Origin: Nitrososphaerota archaeon
GTDB lineage: Archaea; Thermoproteota; Nitrososphaeria; Nitrososphaerales; Nitrosopumilaceae
Direction: 5' to 3'
DNA length: 64,000 nt
Assembly (NCBI GenBank): GCA_028866895.1
Contig: JAGWHF010000004.1
Coordinates: 62,001-126,000, forward strand
In this document: piece by piece, positions 8,261-17,319 of the stretch
Numbering within the stretch: the first letter of the stretch is position 1
Layout of the letters: each line of letters opens with the position of its first letter
Made by a program: the position numbers and the translations under genes
The notes under the pieces: model-generated
The model's database searches: none
What the model was told of the DNA's origin: nothing
The model's input: only the letters and a program-made list of their open reading frames with translations

Positions 8261-8995
8261 CTAACTTATTAGGTAGACGACATTGGCGCTCACTGAAAAT
8301 TCCCTCTGACCCGCCATTATCGGGGTGTTAACATGGTCTGCCTCAAGGGGAAGAGCAAGCCCAAGAGGCCCATAATAAGGTCCTGGCATTCCCGCATTGA
8401 TGCCTATCGACTTTATGCCGTTTATGGTTACTCCTGCGGCCGATGCCACAAGATCCGCCCTTGCCCTTGAGTCTGCGACGGCCTCCTTTATGAGGGCGTC
8501 TTCGATCTCCTTTGACTTTGATGGAGAGAACTTGAACTGGACGCCCCCGAGCCTGTTGGCGCCTGCGCCTACCGCAGTGTCTATGAGCGTTGAGACAGAG
8601 GTAGAATTTGAGAGAGTGATCTGGATGGTGTTCATAACGTCATAACTTGTGATAATACCTGGCGCAATCCCGGTTGGCTCCGATATGATTGGCGTTATGC
8701 CCAGCCGTGAGGTGGATATGTTATTTGGCGGTACGCCCGTACTGTTCAGGGCACTTATGACCCTGCCCATTGTATGCGAGTTCGCGGCAAGTGCGGCAGT
8801 AACAGTCGTGTTCCTCGTCTCTACCGACAATGAGATGAAGATATCATCCGGCGATACCTTCTCGGTGGCAAACCCTGTAACTGAAAGCGTCCTGTCAGCC
8901 TGCTGTTCTTGCTGGCCAAAGTATTGGGCAAATGCAGGAGTGCCAAACGCGCCAATCAGGACGGCCGGCAATAGCAGTAAAGCTGTCCGTTGCAA
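8261..8995 (-). CDS. SIMPL (DUF541) domain secreted protein
   Basis: A 244-residue protein with a signal peptide (ending TPAFA) followed by the SIMPL fold: RTLSVTGFATEKVSPDDIF, the long helix region, and the C-terminal KEAVADSRARADLVASAAG plus EFSVSANVVYL strands. Bacterial relatives form oligomeric channels or protect from oxidative stress; the archaeal role is unknown. The only possible start is TTG 8995, because a TGA precedes it in frame. A TTTATTTAT box lies about 27 bases upstream, supporting a leaderless TTG start. Confidence 0.88.
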   Translation of the reverse strand: MQRTALLLLPAVLIGAFGTPAFAQYFGQQEQQADRTLSVTGFATEKVSPDDIFISLSVETRNTTVTAALAANSHTMGRVISALNSTGVPPNNISTSRLGITPIISEPTGIAPGIITSYDVMNTIQITLSNSTSVSTLIDTAVGAGANRLGGVQFKFSPSKSKEIEDALIKEAVADSRARADLVASAAGVTINGIKSIGINAGMPGPYYGPLGLALPLEADHVNTPIMAGQREFSVSANVVYLIS

Positions 8996-9143
8996 GACAA
9001 GTCACAAAGATCCTGACAATAAATAAAAAGTAAAATCTATCAAAACAGATCATTTGGTAAAATCGGTTTTAATCAGCAGACCAGTCCCAGCCCCCTAGAA
9101 CGACATTTGAGATCACCCGGTTACGACCCACGCGTACAAGGAA

Positions 9144-10217
9144 TCATATTGGCTGGAACTTCCTTGGGGCCTGTGTAAAGTCAAATGCAGCTGCCATGTT
9201 GTCTGCAGCCGCATCCCTCGACGACAGAGGTTTCAGGCCGTACCTATCCTCGATGAACTTTAGTATTGACGTGTGGTCATATACCGTGCTATCCACAAGA
9301 CCCAGCCTAGCATATGGCGAGATAACAAGGCATGGAACGCGGAAACCGTAGCCCATCTTGTCCACCTGTGGGGGTGCCACATGATCGTAAAAGCCTCCAT
9401 AGTCGTCCCACGTGACAAATATCGCGGCCAAGTCCCAATACTTGCTTGACCCCACCGCATTTACAATGTCGTCTGCAACCGAGTTCTGGCCTGCCTGTAT
9501 GTTCTTTGGAGGGTGCTCGTCACCTCCCGGGGCACCTATCATCCACGAGACCTGCGCGAGTGTTCCCGTCTCCACATCCTGCACAAACTCTGCAGCCTGC
9601 GCAAAATGCGAGGATCTCGATGGGAGGCCCTGGATGTATTTGAAGCTCTCATACCACTTTGTAAATCCGTACACCTTCCAGGAGACCCCTTTGGCATCAA
9701 GCTGCTCAAAAACCGGGGGAAATTCCAGAGTGCGAGGCACCCGGTCGTCAACCAGTCCTCCCGACGTACCCGCCACCAGGTAGAGGTGGTTTGGCGCACT
9801 CTCGCTCATTACGGATGTAAAATACCTGTCGCACAGCACATACTGTCCTGCCGCCTTCCAGTAGCGCGGCAGGTCTCCGCTATCATAGTATCCCATGGTC
9901 TCACGGTTGCCTTCCGAATAGACAAATCCGTCCATCATCCCAGCGTCATAGTCTGACCTTGCAGACTTCCAGTTGTGGTTCATGTCGACAGGCGTCAGGC
10001 TGGAATCATGGAAGGGTGAGATGCAGTTGGACGAGCCTGGCGCGTCCGGTATGCATATCGCCTTTCCCGCGGTACCGTCCGCCCCCGGATAGCTACCAAA
10101 ATAATTGTCAAATGTATGGTTTTCCTGGAGCACGACCACTATGTTTTCTATCGCAGCAGAACTTGCCTGCCTGTCCTCCCTGCCCCTTTTGGAGATCCTC
10201 GGAAACCTGATGTTCAT
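9144..10217 (-). CDS. Phosphoesterase family protein (phospholipase C/acid phosphatase type)
   Basis: A 357-residue member of the alkaline-phosphatase superfamily phosphoesterases (PF04185). Seen are the N-terminal [19 protein letters not shown] metal/nucleophile region, [10 protein letters not shown], and the C-terminal [17 protein letters not shown] and [12 protein letters not shown] metal-binding motifs. These enzymes hydrolyse phosphate mono- or diesters such as phospholipids. No signal peptide is visible, unlike many relatives, so it may act inside the cell. A TTTTAAC box lies about 29 bases before ATG 10217. Confidence 0.88.
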   Translation of the reverse strand: MNIRFPRISKRGREDRQASSAAIENIVVVLQENHTFDNYFGSYPGADGTAGKAICIPDAPGSSNCISPFHDSSLTPVDMNHNWKSARSDYDAGMMDGFVYSEGNRETMGYYDSGDLPRYWKAAGQYVLCDRYFTSVMSESAPNHLYLVAGTSGGLVDDRVPRTLEFPPVFEQLDAKGVSWKVYGFTKWYESFKYIQGLPSRSSHFAQAAEFVQDVETGTLAQVSWMIGAPGGDEHPPKNIQAGQNSVADDIVNAVGSSKYWDLAAIFVTWDDYGGFYDHVAPPQVDKMGYGFRVPCLVISPYARLGLVDSTVYDHTSILKFIEDRYGLKPLSSRDAAADNMAAAFDFTQAPRKFQPI

Positions 10218-10342
10218 ACGCCGTAATGTACGGGCCAGAAGTTAAAAGTAATGCGCATCAATGTTCCGTTTCAGAATATTTGGCTCATCCGGTACATATA
10301 GAAGGAGGAACGGCCCGAATTATGACGCACTGTCACTGCCAT

Positions 10343-11155
10343 CTAGTATCCGCGCTTTTTCAGCCAGTCAGAGACTATCTTGTTTGCAAGTTCCTGCGGC
10401 TCCATGCCTTTTTGCCTTGACTGGGTTCCAAGAGCCCTGCTCTTGCCCTTTGGAAGCACAAGCGATATCCTCTGCTGCATCCCAAGCCTCCGTGCCTTCT
10501 TGAGGAGCACCCTGTGGGGAGCCCCTGGACTCTTCATAAGGGCTTCGACATACCGCCTCTTTGTACGTCTGTCAAGGCCTGAGATCCTAAGCGCTATCTT
10601 CACGGCCCTTGCGACATCAGGTACAGCTATGTAGAGCTTTATTGCCTGGTCGCGCGAGATCTTTCTTGGCACAAGGTCTTTTATTTTGTCTGGAACCCCA
10701 GCAAAACCGTGATACTTTTTGAAAGTGACCATCGACATGCCAAGCGACTGTGCCGCCTTTGACTTGCCCATCCTCTCCGCGAGAAACCCGCATGCCTCAG
10801 CAGTCTCTCTGACATTCATGTTCCTCCTGTGAATGTTCTCAATAACCGAGGCGGCCTTTGCGTCCTCTAGCCCGTACGAGGTCTTTTTGGTAAGAACAAG
10901 TACAGGTATCCTCTTCTTGCCCAGTCTCTTGAGCGCCGCAAGCCTCCTCTGGCCGGACATTAGAAGGTATGAGTTCTTGCCGTCTCTCTGCACCATCGGC
11001 GGGTTCTGGAGGCCCTCGCTTTTAATCGACCTTGCAAGTTCCGCCACACCTGTCCTGTCAAGCTTCCTTGCCTGGGCCTCGCCCCAGACCTTTATCTGCC
11101 TTACCGGGATCTCGCGCAGCCTGTAAGATATTACATGATGGTATCTTTTTGCCAA
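10343..11155 (-). CDS. ParB/Srx-domain protein
   Basis: A 270-residue protein with a ParB N-terminal domain: IPVRQIKVW, LARSIKSEGLQNPPMV, the GQRRLAAL box (the CTP/DNA-binding part of ParB), then ASVIENIHRRNMNVRETA. A helix-turn-helix follows (KAAQSLGMSMVTFKKY), and a basic C-terminus. Chromosomal archaeal ParB-like proteins act in DNA segregation or as regulators. No ParA is beside it. The start is TTG 11155, in frame and about 27 bases from a TTTTAAAAAAAT box; the ATG at 11159 is out of frame. Confidence 0.85.
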   Translation of the reverse strand: MAKRYHHVISYRLREIPVRQIKVWGEAQARKLDRTGVAELARSIKSEGLQNPPMVQRDGKNSYLLMSGQRRLAALKRLGKKRIPVLVLTKKTSYGLEDAKAASVIENIHRRNMNVRETAEACGFLAERMGKSKAAQSLGMSMVTFKKYHGFAGVPDKIKDLVPRKISRDQAIKLYIAVPDVARAVKIALRISGLDRRTKRRYVEALMKSPGAPHRVLLKKARRLGMQQRISLVLPKGKSRALGTQSRQKGMEPQELANKIVSDWLKKRGY

Positions 11156-11192
11156 ACATTGGTACCACGGCCCGATTTTTTTAAAATGGTTG

Positions 11193-11214
11193 GGTTGGTT
11201 TAGTTAGACCAACC
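11193..11214. promoter_or_regulatory. Inverted repeat upstream of the ParB-like gene
   Basis: GGTTGGT, eight bases, ACCAACC: a perfect 7-bp dyad directly upstream of the TATA/BRE region of the ParB-like gene. The position fits an operator, perhaps for autoregulation by the HTH-containing product. Confidence 0.4.
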
Positions 11215-11277
11215 AAGAAAATCCATCATACAGGCATCATTACGCCTATACCGGCCCTAAAGCCATTCCGCCCCGCA

Positions 11278-11454
11278 TCACTGCAGCCCAGGCAGGCCTG
11301 CAATCACCATCCCTACCGGAGTCTTGACGTCAGGCAGCGGGACAAATGTCTGCACGTTTACGACGGCAAGGAAGGCCACTGCTAGCAGCAGTGCCATGAC
11401 AAGCACTAGCACCGAGACACGGATTTCCGCGATTGATGCTGTCTGTTGGTTCAT
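11278..11454 (-). CDS. Small single-helix membrane protein
   Basis: A 58-residue protein: polar N-terminus MNQQTASIAEIRVS, one membrane helix (VLVLVMALLLAVAFLAVVNV) and a short tail rich in Pro and Gly (PDVKTPVG, GLPGLQ). The frame is uninterrupted and codon use matches its neighbours. No family recognised. Confidence 0.55.
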   Translation of the reverse strand: MNQQTASIAEIRVSVLVLVMALLLAVAFLAVVNVQTFVPLPDVKTPVGMVIAGLPGLQ

Positions 11455-11569
11455 GATGATAGTTTGTCATCCCCACATATACGACCCGTGCACGCATCTC
11501 AACAATGAGAATCATGGGTGGGAACGAGGTCTGCCCCTTAATTAGAAGGATGTGCCATATAACTCACTA

Positions 11570-12250
11570 ATGAAGACTACAATAACGGCGATTGCCATGG
11601 TCCTGCTTCTTGCGCCCCTAGCTGGCTCTGGAGGCCTCTTTGGGGCAGAGGCGTTCGGTTCGCCATACGCACCGACCTTCGGAGGCGGGAGCTTCCACTA
11701 TGCAGACGGCCTTGTGATAAACGGCAAGGTGTTTGACATATCAGGATACTCGCAGCAGATAACAGTCCAGAACCTCACCGTGGGACAGCCTGCTAAGATA
11801 ACCCTCAAGATTTTTGACAACGCAGGCTCGTACACGATAAAGACGGCCGCCATCTTCCTCAACATAAGGGGCCAGGACGCGTCAGTTGCCTCAAGCGACA
11901 CGTGGGTGCAATACGACGTCTCGGGCATGACGGCCATCAGCGATCCACACCACTACATCGAGGCTGCAAAGGGAGGCGTAAGTTACTCAGGAAGTTTTGC
12001 CTATGTCACGTTTACGGTGACCCCTGCAAAGCCGATGAGCGTCTCGGACATGATAGTAAGCTCGACTGACGCACGCGGTGCCACCGGCTACTCGCTTGTT
12101 GTTAACGCCCTCTCGTTTGTTGGCAAGGCTTCAGGCGGCACACAGTCAATCTCGTACTCACACGAGCACTGTACCGTCACGTACCCATGCTACGAGGTCT
12201 GCGGGGATCACATCTGCAAGCCTGGCGAGAAACCAAAGGCGACACCATAG
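11570..12250 (+). CDS. Secreted protein with C-terminal cysteine motif
   Basis: A 226-residue protein with a signal peptide (MKTTITAIAMVLLLAPLAG), a beta-rich domain (residues about 40-195) and a C-terminal tail with CTVTYPCYEVCGDHICKPGE: five cysteines and conserved His. The VCGDHICKPGE box is a recurring feature of secreted thaumarchaeal proteins and may form disulfides or bind metal. ATG 11570 is favoured over an in-frame GTG at 11552 because it gives a clean signal peptide and fits a TTAATTAG box at about 11538. Function unknown. Confidence 0.75.
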   Translation: MKTTITAIAMVLLLAPLAGSGGLFGAEAFGSPYAPTFGGGSFHYADGLVINGKVFDISGYSQQITVQNLTVGQPAKITLKIFDNAGSYTIKTAAIFLNIRGQDASVASSDTWVQYDVSGMTAISDPHHYIEAAKGGVSYSGSFAYVTFTVTPAKPMSVSDMIVSSTDARGATGYSLVVNALSFVGKASGGTQSISYSHEHCTVTYPCYEVCGDHICKPGEKPKATP

Positions 12251-12379
12251 CCAACCCTACACTAGGACGCCGCCAAATCCATCTTTTATCCAAATCAAAG
12301 AACAGTATGTGCCTGCAGCACCCTCAAGGAATTCCAGTTGCCACTCCTGAAAAACCCACGGAATTGAGAGGAAACTATA

Positions 12380-12538
12380 TTGCAGTCCGGTCCTGCAGTC
12401 GCGGGCGGTCTGGAGTACAGCACGCCGGATGGAAGGGGCGCAAAGATTGATTGTCGCGGATGCGCAATCTGCAGTATCTGTCCGCCCCCGCCGCCACGTC
12501 GCATCTCATTTGCCCCTCCATCCCTAAATCGTGCCTAA
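12380..12538 (+). CDS. Possible small cysteine-rich protein
   Basis: A 52-residue frame from TTG 12380, bounded upstream by an in-frame TGA. It has a cluster CRGCAICSIC followed by a poly-proline run and a basic tail. The composition is protein-like but no box is placed correctly for this start. Treat it as a weak candidate. Confidence 0.28.
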   Translation: MQSGPAVAGGLEYSTPDGRGAKIDCRGCAICSICPPPPPRRISFAPPSLNRA

Positions 12539-12583
12539 AATCCTACCAAAATGTTAAATACGATCGCCCGATCTGACGATCTA

Positions 12584-12656
12584 AGTCAAGGGGTCGTCAC
12601 GCGTCAACTCCCCAAAGTAATGGCGTGATGCTCTCAAGTTCCATGACCCCTTGACT
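12584..12656 (+). ncRNA. Candidate 73-nt structured RNA with its own promoter
   Basis: A 12-bp perfect terminal stem (AGTCAAGGGGTC at 12584-12595 with GACCCCTTGACT at 12645-12656) encloses a second stem (TCACGC with GCGTGA). A TATA-like ATGTTAAATA at 12551-12560 lies about 28 bases before the 5' arm, so transcription would begin exactly at the stem. The loop includes GTGATGC, and CTGA follows near the end, weakly like C/D boxes. It has no tRNA anticodon or T-arm pattern. No open frame crosses it. Confidence 0.4.
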
Positions 12657-12679
12657 GAATTGTTCAATGGTAAAACCAA

Positions 12680-13009
12680 CTAGGATTTAACAATTTGGTT
12701 GAAAAAATCCGGATGTACAGCCCAAGATTTCTTGTACCGGAGGCTTGACGTATTATCGGTCATAGCCTCCCAGGTAAAGTTCCTTGCAGACCGATGTTTT
12801 ATACCATTGTCCTCTATCAAACCCCCGTATTGGCGGCCTAGGATTCTCCGCTCCATACCTTCTAGATTCATTTGGAAGCCCCAGAATACCCTGAAACGCA
12901 TGCATATCCCACTACCAAAATTGCAGTGCCTGACAAGCTGTGATGGAAGTGGGGCAGTCAAGCCAAACATGTTTCCTCCCCATGATTTCCCTTTTAACCT
13001 GACCATCAT
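12680..13009 (-). CDS. Hypothetical protein (uncertain)
   Basis: A 109-residue frame with mixed, protein-like composition in its C-terminal half (RQYGGLIEDNGIKHRSARNF). A TTATGAATT-like box lies about 25 bases upstream of ATG 13009. An overlapping frame on the other strand of similar length is equally uncertain, and the base composition is AT-richer than the surroundings. No family recognised. Confidence 0.3.
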   Translation of the reverse strand: MMVRLKGKSWGGNMFGLTAPLPSQLVRHCNFGSGICMRFRVFWGFQMNLEGMERRILGRQYGGLIEDNGIKHRSARNFTWEAMTDNTSSLRYKKSWAVHPDFFNQIVKS

Positions 13010-13684
13010 GCATGGAAAAGTTGTCGGAATTCATAACAGAATGTGTTGCCTCATGCCTAAAACTGCTGGCAATCATGGTAATCCTCCGTCATGACATCCA
13101 TATGAAAGTAGAATTTGGTCATGCACTTCCTGACCTTGGCTATAAGGACAGGCAAAGGCCAAGCAGCAGTTTGAGGTGATTGGAGCTAGCACTTCGAACG
13201 GCGACTCCCATGCGTCGCATATTCCCGAGACTCGCCTACCTTGCCGACCCCTGGTCTGCCGTTTACGTCCTAGGGCAAGAGATGCAAGGGCTGCATTGGT
13301 CTGTCTCGTGAGAGAGGGAGACCCTGCTAAAAGAGGGCCTTCTCGCATGCGACAATGCAAGGACAGCCCTGCCAATGCTGCCTTTGCCAAGCAATGCCCT
13401 CCCCGACCCTAAGAGACAGAGATGAGCTCCACTATTACAAAAAGCGTAAAACCTGCCAGCATGAGGAAGGGTATGTCCATCGGCTCAAGCCTGAAGGAGC
13501 CCTCCCTTGCCCTTATCTTCCACTCTTGCTTCTGGCCTTGATCCCGCTTTCGCAGTTTCATAAATTGGATATACATCAAAGAAATAAATCATTTTTGGGG
13601 AGTTTGCAACCTGGTTCCGGCTCAAACCTTGCCGTTTTCGTGCGCCATGCCCATGCTGAAATAGCACGGATGCGTAATAATGGC
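13010..13684. other. Region without a supported gene
   Basis: About 675 bases with short open frames on both strands, none with a domain or a well-placed promoter. An AATAAATCATTT box near 13581 precedes the RAM-domain gene but is too far to be leaderless. I see nothing else. Confidence 0.4.
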
Positions 13685-13924
13685 ATGCCTGCTGCATACA
13701 TGCTGCTCAATACCAAGCCGGATTCCGAGATGGAGACAATATCGCGTACAAAAGAGATACTTGACAGTAGGATGGCGGCAAGGTACGAGGTCCAGGGAGT
13801 CTATGGAGTATATGACATCGTGGTGAGGGTAGAATGCGACGAGATGGACGACCTCCGCGACATTCTTGCAAGGGTGAGGAGAATAGGCAAGGTTGTCTCT
13901 ACCATGACCATGCTTGTGAGCTAG
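13685..13924 (+). CDS. Stand-alone Lrp/AsnC ligand-binding (RAM) domain
   Basis: A 79-residue protein that is just the alpha/beta RAM domain: AAYMLLNTKPDSEME, VQGVYGVYDIVVRVE (the GVYDI motif of the ligand-binding face), and RRIGKVVSTMTMLVS. There is no HTH. Stand-alone RAM proteins form dimers or octamers and may bind amino acids or pair with full Lrp proteins. ATG 13685 gives the family-typical N-terminus; an ATG five codons upstream at 13670 is possible. Confidence 0.85.
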   Translation: MPAAYMLLNTKPDSEMETISRTKEILDSRMAARYEVQGVYGVYDIVVRVECDEMDDLRDILARVRRIGKVVSTMTMLVS

Positions 13925-14081
13925 AGCCCTTCCTTGGCGCCCTTGTCCGGCTGTCAGGGTTCGGCATGTAGAACAACGAGATCGCACACCCTATGACAAG
14001 AGCATGCAGCAGGTCCGCGCTCATCCAATTTGATTCCAGTTTTCATACGATATTCATTATTGGGCGATAACTAGCCTGCGT

Positions 14082-14359
14082 GTGTCGGCCCGGACCTTGC
14101 TCCTTTGGCGTCTGCCACATCCGGAAGCCCATTGCCGGACGTGCGGCGCAGTCAGGCACGACCCAGGCCGACAGGCACGCGGGGCTATTGGAAACATGGA
14201 TTCTTTTGGAGGTACTACAAGGACGGAAAGAACGCCTACTGCAGATGTATGCAGTTATCTCCCATACCAGTGCCGTACCCGGCCAATATTATACGCCACA
14301 GGATATCCAGTTATGCTAACAATTTTCTATACGTCCGATACAGGCAACCCCGTCGGTAA
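14082..14359 (+). pseudogene. Possible frameshifted zinc-ribbon gene
   Basis: Two adjacent frames look like halves of one protein. The first carries AHCRTCGAVRHDPGRQAR, the second continues GYWKHGFFWRYYKDGKNAYC. They join if one G is added to the G4 run near 14192. There is a single CxxC in the first half and CRC in the second. It could be a decayed gene, a sequencing error in a homopolymer, or chance. No family is named. Confidence 0.28.
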
Positions 14360-14416
14360 TGCACCCGCGGAGGCTCCAGAACTGTTGTTCATGTTTTACT
14401 TTGCCAGAGTCAGATC

Positions 14417-15922
14417 TCATATTGGAGACTTTTTTTCGTCAGTCTTGACCCCTTCCTCATCTCGGACAAGACCGCGGGCGTCCCTTCTCTTGTTTCTCAA
14501 CTTAAGGTAGTAAACCCCGGCGGATGCCAGACCTGCCGGAACGAAGAAAAGCGGCATGAGCCACCAGTTCAATTCCAAGTTCCTTGCAGGTTCGACTATC
14601 GGCATGGACATGTCGGTCGTAGAGTTTCCTTCATTGACAACAGTGGTATACTGGACGGACCCTCCGGTGTTGGCAACATCGTCAAACCTAAATGTGACTG
14701 GCCCCGCCTTGTCAAACCTGAAATACTGGTACGCACCACCAAACTGCGTCGAGTCTGCCACCCTGTACAGCTGCTGCCCGTTCTGCGTTATTGTAAATAC
14801 ATAGTGTGCAGGTATTGCCAGATCCTTGTAGTTGTCATAGACCTGGTAGATGAATATGACCTTCTCCCCTGTCCTGATGTAGTGCGGCTCCCAGTCAAGG
14901 TCGACCTCATATCTCCTGTCAGGCGTGAGGCGTATTACGGGAAACTTTGTAATCTGGTTGCCGTAGGCGTCCACCGGGACAGCCTCTGACGGCTTGACAA
15001 TCACGTAACCCTGCATCCACGGGTGTATGGTGCAGAAATACTCAAAAGTTCCTGGCTTGGTGAATTTGTGGGTCCAGGAACTACCGATTGGAATGTTGCC
15101 GCTGTCAAAGACTCCGTTTGGCTTGCCCTCAGTTCCATAGACCAGCCCTCCCCGCCCTGCAGACTGGCCGCTTGTTACAGTATGGACCTCCTTGTCCTGG
15201 TTTATCCATGTCACACTCTGGTTCACCCCAATCGTGACAACTGACGGCTCGTACCACTGCGGAGCGGCAGTATTGAATTTTGGGTTGAATGCCCCAAACG
15301 GGATTGTCACAACCTGGCTTGTCCCCTTTGGAGCAGCCGAGGCTGCCGTGCTGGATGCGTATTTTGCTCCAAGCGTAATGGTAAGTATCTCGTTTGGTCC
15401 CTTCCATTCAGAGATGCTCGTGTTAGGAGCTCCCGAGCCCTGCAGCTGCACTTGGATATTGACAGGGCTGACATTCTGCAGCGCAGAGGTGACCTGTATG
15501 TCCTTTCCGTCTACTGCAAGGGCCGACATGTTTGAAAGCAGGAGGGCCCCGTTGCCCACCATCTGCTGGGCCGTAATCCCATAGTTCTCGTATGGAATGA
15601 GGTTTCCTTTTGGATCGGCGAAGGTGATCTGAAAGGCAAGCGGCTGGTCTGTCTCTATAGGCGTGGATGTTATCAAGACATGGACGGAACCGTCAGAAGA
15701 GACTGCGCTTCCATGAATAAGAGAGCTTCCTGATGGCGTGGAGGCAAATGACGAGGTAGAATAATACTGTGCAAAGACAGGCGCCTGCGACAAGCAGAAA
15801 CCAAGGAATGCGGACAGCAGGATGCCGCAGACAAGCGAGCTTTTGATAAATCCGGGTGTTCCGAAGAGAAACGGCTGCCTGATGGTCAGCAGTATTTTTT
15901 TGGTTTTCTTGTTTTTTGTCAT
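14417..15922 (-). CDS. Membrane-anchored plastocyanin-like copper protein (two beta domains)
   Basis: A 501-residue envelope protein: basic N-terminus and signal/anchor helix (about 27-52), an N-terminal beta domain (about 75-190), a type 1 copper cupredoxin domain (about 205-310) with ligands H247, C297, H300 and M303 in EVHTVTSG and CTIHPWM, a further beta domain (about 325-440), a membrane helix (about 453-475) and a charged cytoplasmic tail. Such cupredoxins replace cytochromes c as electron carriers in AOA. The next gene upstream encodes a shorter paralogue without the first domain, so the pair likely arose by duplication. Confidence 0.88.
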   Translation of the reverse strand: MTKNKKTKKILLTIRQPFLFGTPGFIKSSLVCGILLSAFLGFCLSQAPVFAQYYSTSSFASTPSGSSLIHGSAVSSDGSVHVLITSTPIETDQPLAFQITFADPKGNLIPYENYGITAQQMVGNGALLLSNMSALAVDGKDIQVTSALQNVSPVNIQVQLQGSGAPNTSISEWKGPNEILTITLGAKYASSTAASAAPKGTSQVVTIPFGAFNPKFNTAAPQWYEPSVVTIGVNQSVTWINQDKEVHTVTSGQSAGRGGLVYGTEGKPNGVFDSGNIPIGSSWTHKFTKPGTFEYFCTIHPWMQGYVIVKPSEAVPVDAYGNQITKFPVIRLTPDRRYEVDLDWEPHYIRTGEKVIFIYQVYDNYKDLAIPAHYVFTITQNGQQLYRVADSTQFGGAYQYFRFDKAGPVTFRFDDVANTGGSVQYTTVVNEGNSTTDMSMPIVEPARNLELNWWLMPLFFVPAGLASAGVYYLKLRNKRRDARGLVRDEEGVKTDEKKSPI

Positions 15923-16131
15923 TTGTCTACCTCTTAATTTTCATTGGGTAGACATTATCAGCACCTTCCGGGCGGTTTAGGACATCAGTCCACGGCTAAT
16001 GTCATAGCCGGTTTGGAGTGTTTCGTGGTCGATATTAAACCTTGTCTCCCCATTGAGATCAGCGATGGCCCTAGACCCGAGCACCGGAATCTCAGTGCTG
16101 CCTTTTCTGGTACGTCATGGCAGCAACAAGA

Positions 16132-17148
16132 TCATGTCCCCTCGTGGGAATCAGCCGGTGGGACCGCTGTTTTCATGTGCTTCTTTCCCGGCATTTTCGA
16201 ACGTATGCTTGACCCCCACTTTGCCCAGATGAAGACAAGCGCCATTACTGCAAGGGGCGGCACGATGAAGACGGCTGCAAAGGCCTGCCCAAGCGCAACA
16301 TTCCGTGCAGGCTGGATGACCGGAAGGCCTGCCTGCGTTGCGTTGGGGTTCTGGTATACAAGTGATGAAAAGTCGGCAAACGACGAGCCTCCCCCAATCT
16401 TCTGGAACCTGAATGTGACAGCTCCTGGCTGGTCGAAAGTAAAGTACCTGTACCCGCCGCCAATCTGCGTATTATCGTCAACCCTAAAGATCTCCTTTCC
16501 GTTCTGGTATATGACAAGCTCGTACGGCACGCCGCTCTCTATGAGCCTGCCTGTTATTCCGTTGTAGAACTGATAGACAAGCGTCTCCCTCTGTCCTGTA
16601 AGTATGACATGCGGCTCCCATGCAAGGTCGGCCTCATAGAGGCCATCAAGTGTCTTCTCTTCCACCGGCCACTTTGTTATCTGGGCCCCGCTTGCGTCCG
16701 TGGGCACGGTTGGTATCCTCTCATTTACAACTACCGCCCCGTTCATCCACGGGTGTATGGTGCAAAAGTAGTGAAATACGCCCGCCTTTGAGAATGTTTG
16801 CGACCAGGATTCACCTGGCGCTAGCGGTCCGCTCTGGAATAGGCCGTCGGCGGTCCCTACGTTGGAGCTGGTTACAAACTCCATCCTCGTTATTCCCGTA
16901 CCTGATGCTATGTTGTGTATCTCCCCGTCATGGTTTGTCCACGTCACCGTGTCCCCCACCCTTATGGATATGACCGAGGGCGAGAACCATTCCGCGGCAG
17001 GGGTGTCAAAGTTTGGATTTGCCGCACCAGGCGGTATGACCACCGAAACGTTGTCCGCCAGCGCGTGTTGTGACGACAATATCGATATAACCACCAAGCC
17101 TGCCACAACTGCAATGAACAGTAGTCCCTTCCCAGATTGCAAAACCAT
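16132..17148 (-). CDS. Membrane-anchored plastocyanin-like copper protein
   Basis: A 338-residue protein with signal peptide (ending HALA), a cupredoxin domain with ligands near residues H78, C129, H132 and M135 (GEIHNIASG, CTIHPWM), a second beta domain (about 155-275), one C-terminal membrane helix and a basic tail. It shares the CTIHPWM loop, the WEPH motif and the domain order with the protein at 14417-15922. ATG 17148 was chosen over an in-frame TTG at 17166 because a basic residue then precedes the signal helix. Likely an electron carrier or copper-binding surface protein. Confidence 0.87.
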   Translation of the reverse strand: MVLQSGKGLLFIAVVAGLVVISILSSQHALADNVSVVIPPGAANPNFDTPAAEWFSPSVISIRVGDTVTWTNHDGEIHNIASGTGITRMEFVTSSNVGTADGLFQSGPLAPGESWSQTFSKAGVFHYFCTIHPWMNGAVVVNERIPTVPTDASGAQITKWPVEEKTLDGLYEADLAWEPHVILTGQRETLVYQFYNGITGRLIESGVPYELVIYQNGKEIFRVDDNTQIGGGYRYFTFDQPGAVTFRFQKIGGGSSFADFSSLVYQNPNATQAGLPVIQPARNVALGQAFAAVFIVPPLAVMALVFIWAKWGSSIRSKMPGKKHMKTAVPPADSHEGT

Positions 17149-17319
17149 AAGATAGCTTGCCCCCAATTCTAATAAACATCCCCCAAAGTTATCACCTGTG
17201 ATAACGCCATTCTGTCAAAGATTGGCAGGAGACACGCTGCTCCCGGCAGGCTCTTGCCTCCCGATTTTGATGCGATCCTCGATTAACAGATTAAATAAGG
17301 AACGAATTGAGTGTAACCG

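Noticed and set aside
12584-12656. tRNA gene
   Set aside because: The length fits but the 12-bp terminal stem, missing T-arm consensus and lack of an anticodon loop do not.
12699-13094. A 131-codon plus-strand frame opposite 12680-13009
   Set aside because: No domain, no placed promoter, and composition less protein-like than the minus frame, which is itself weak.
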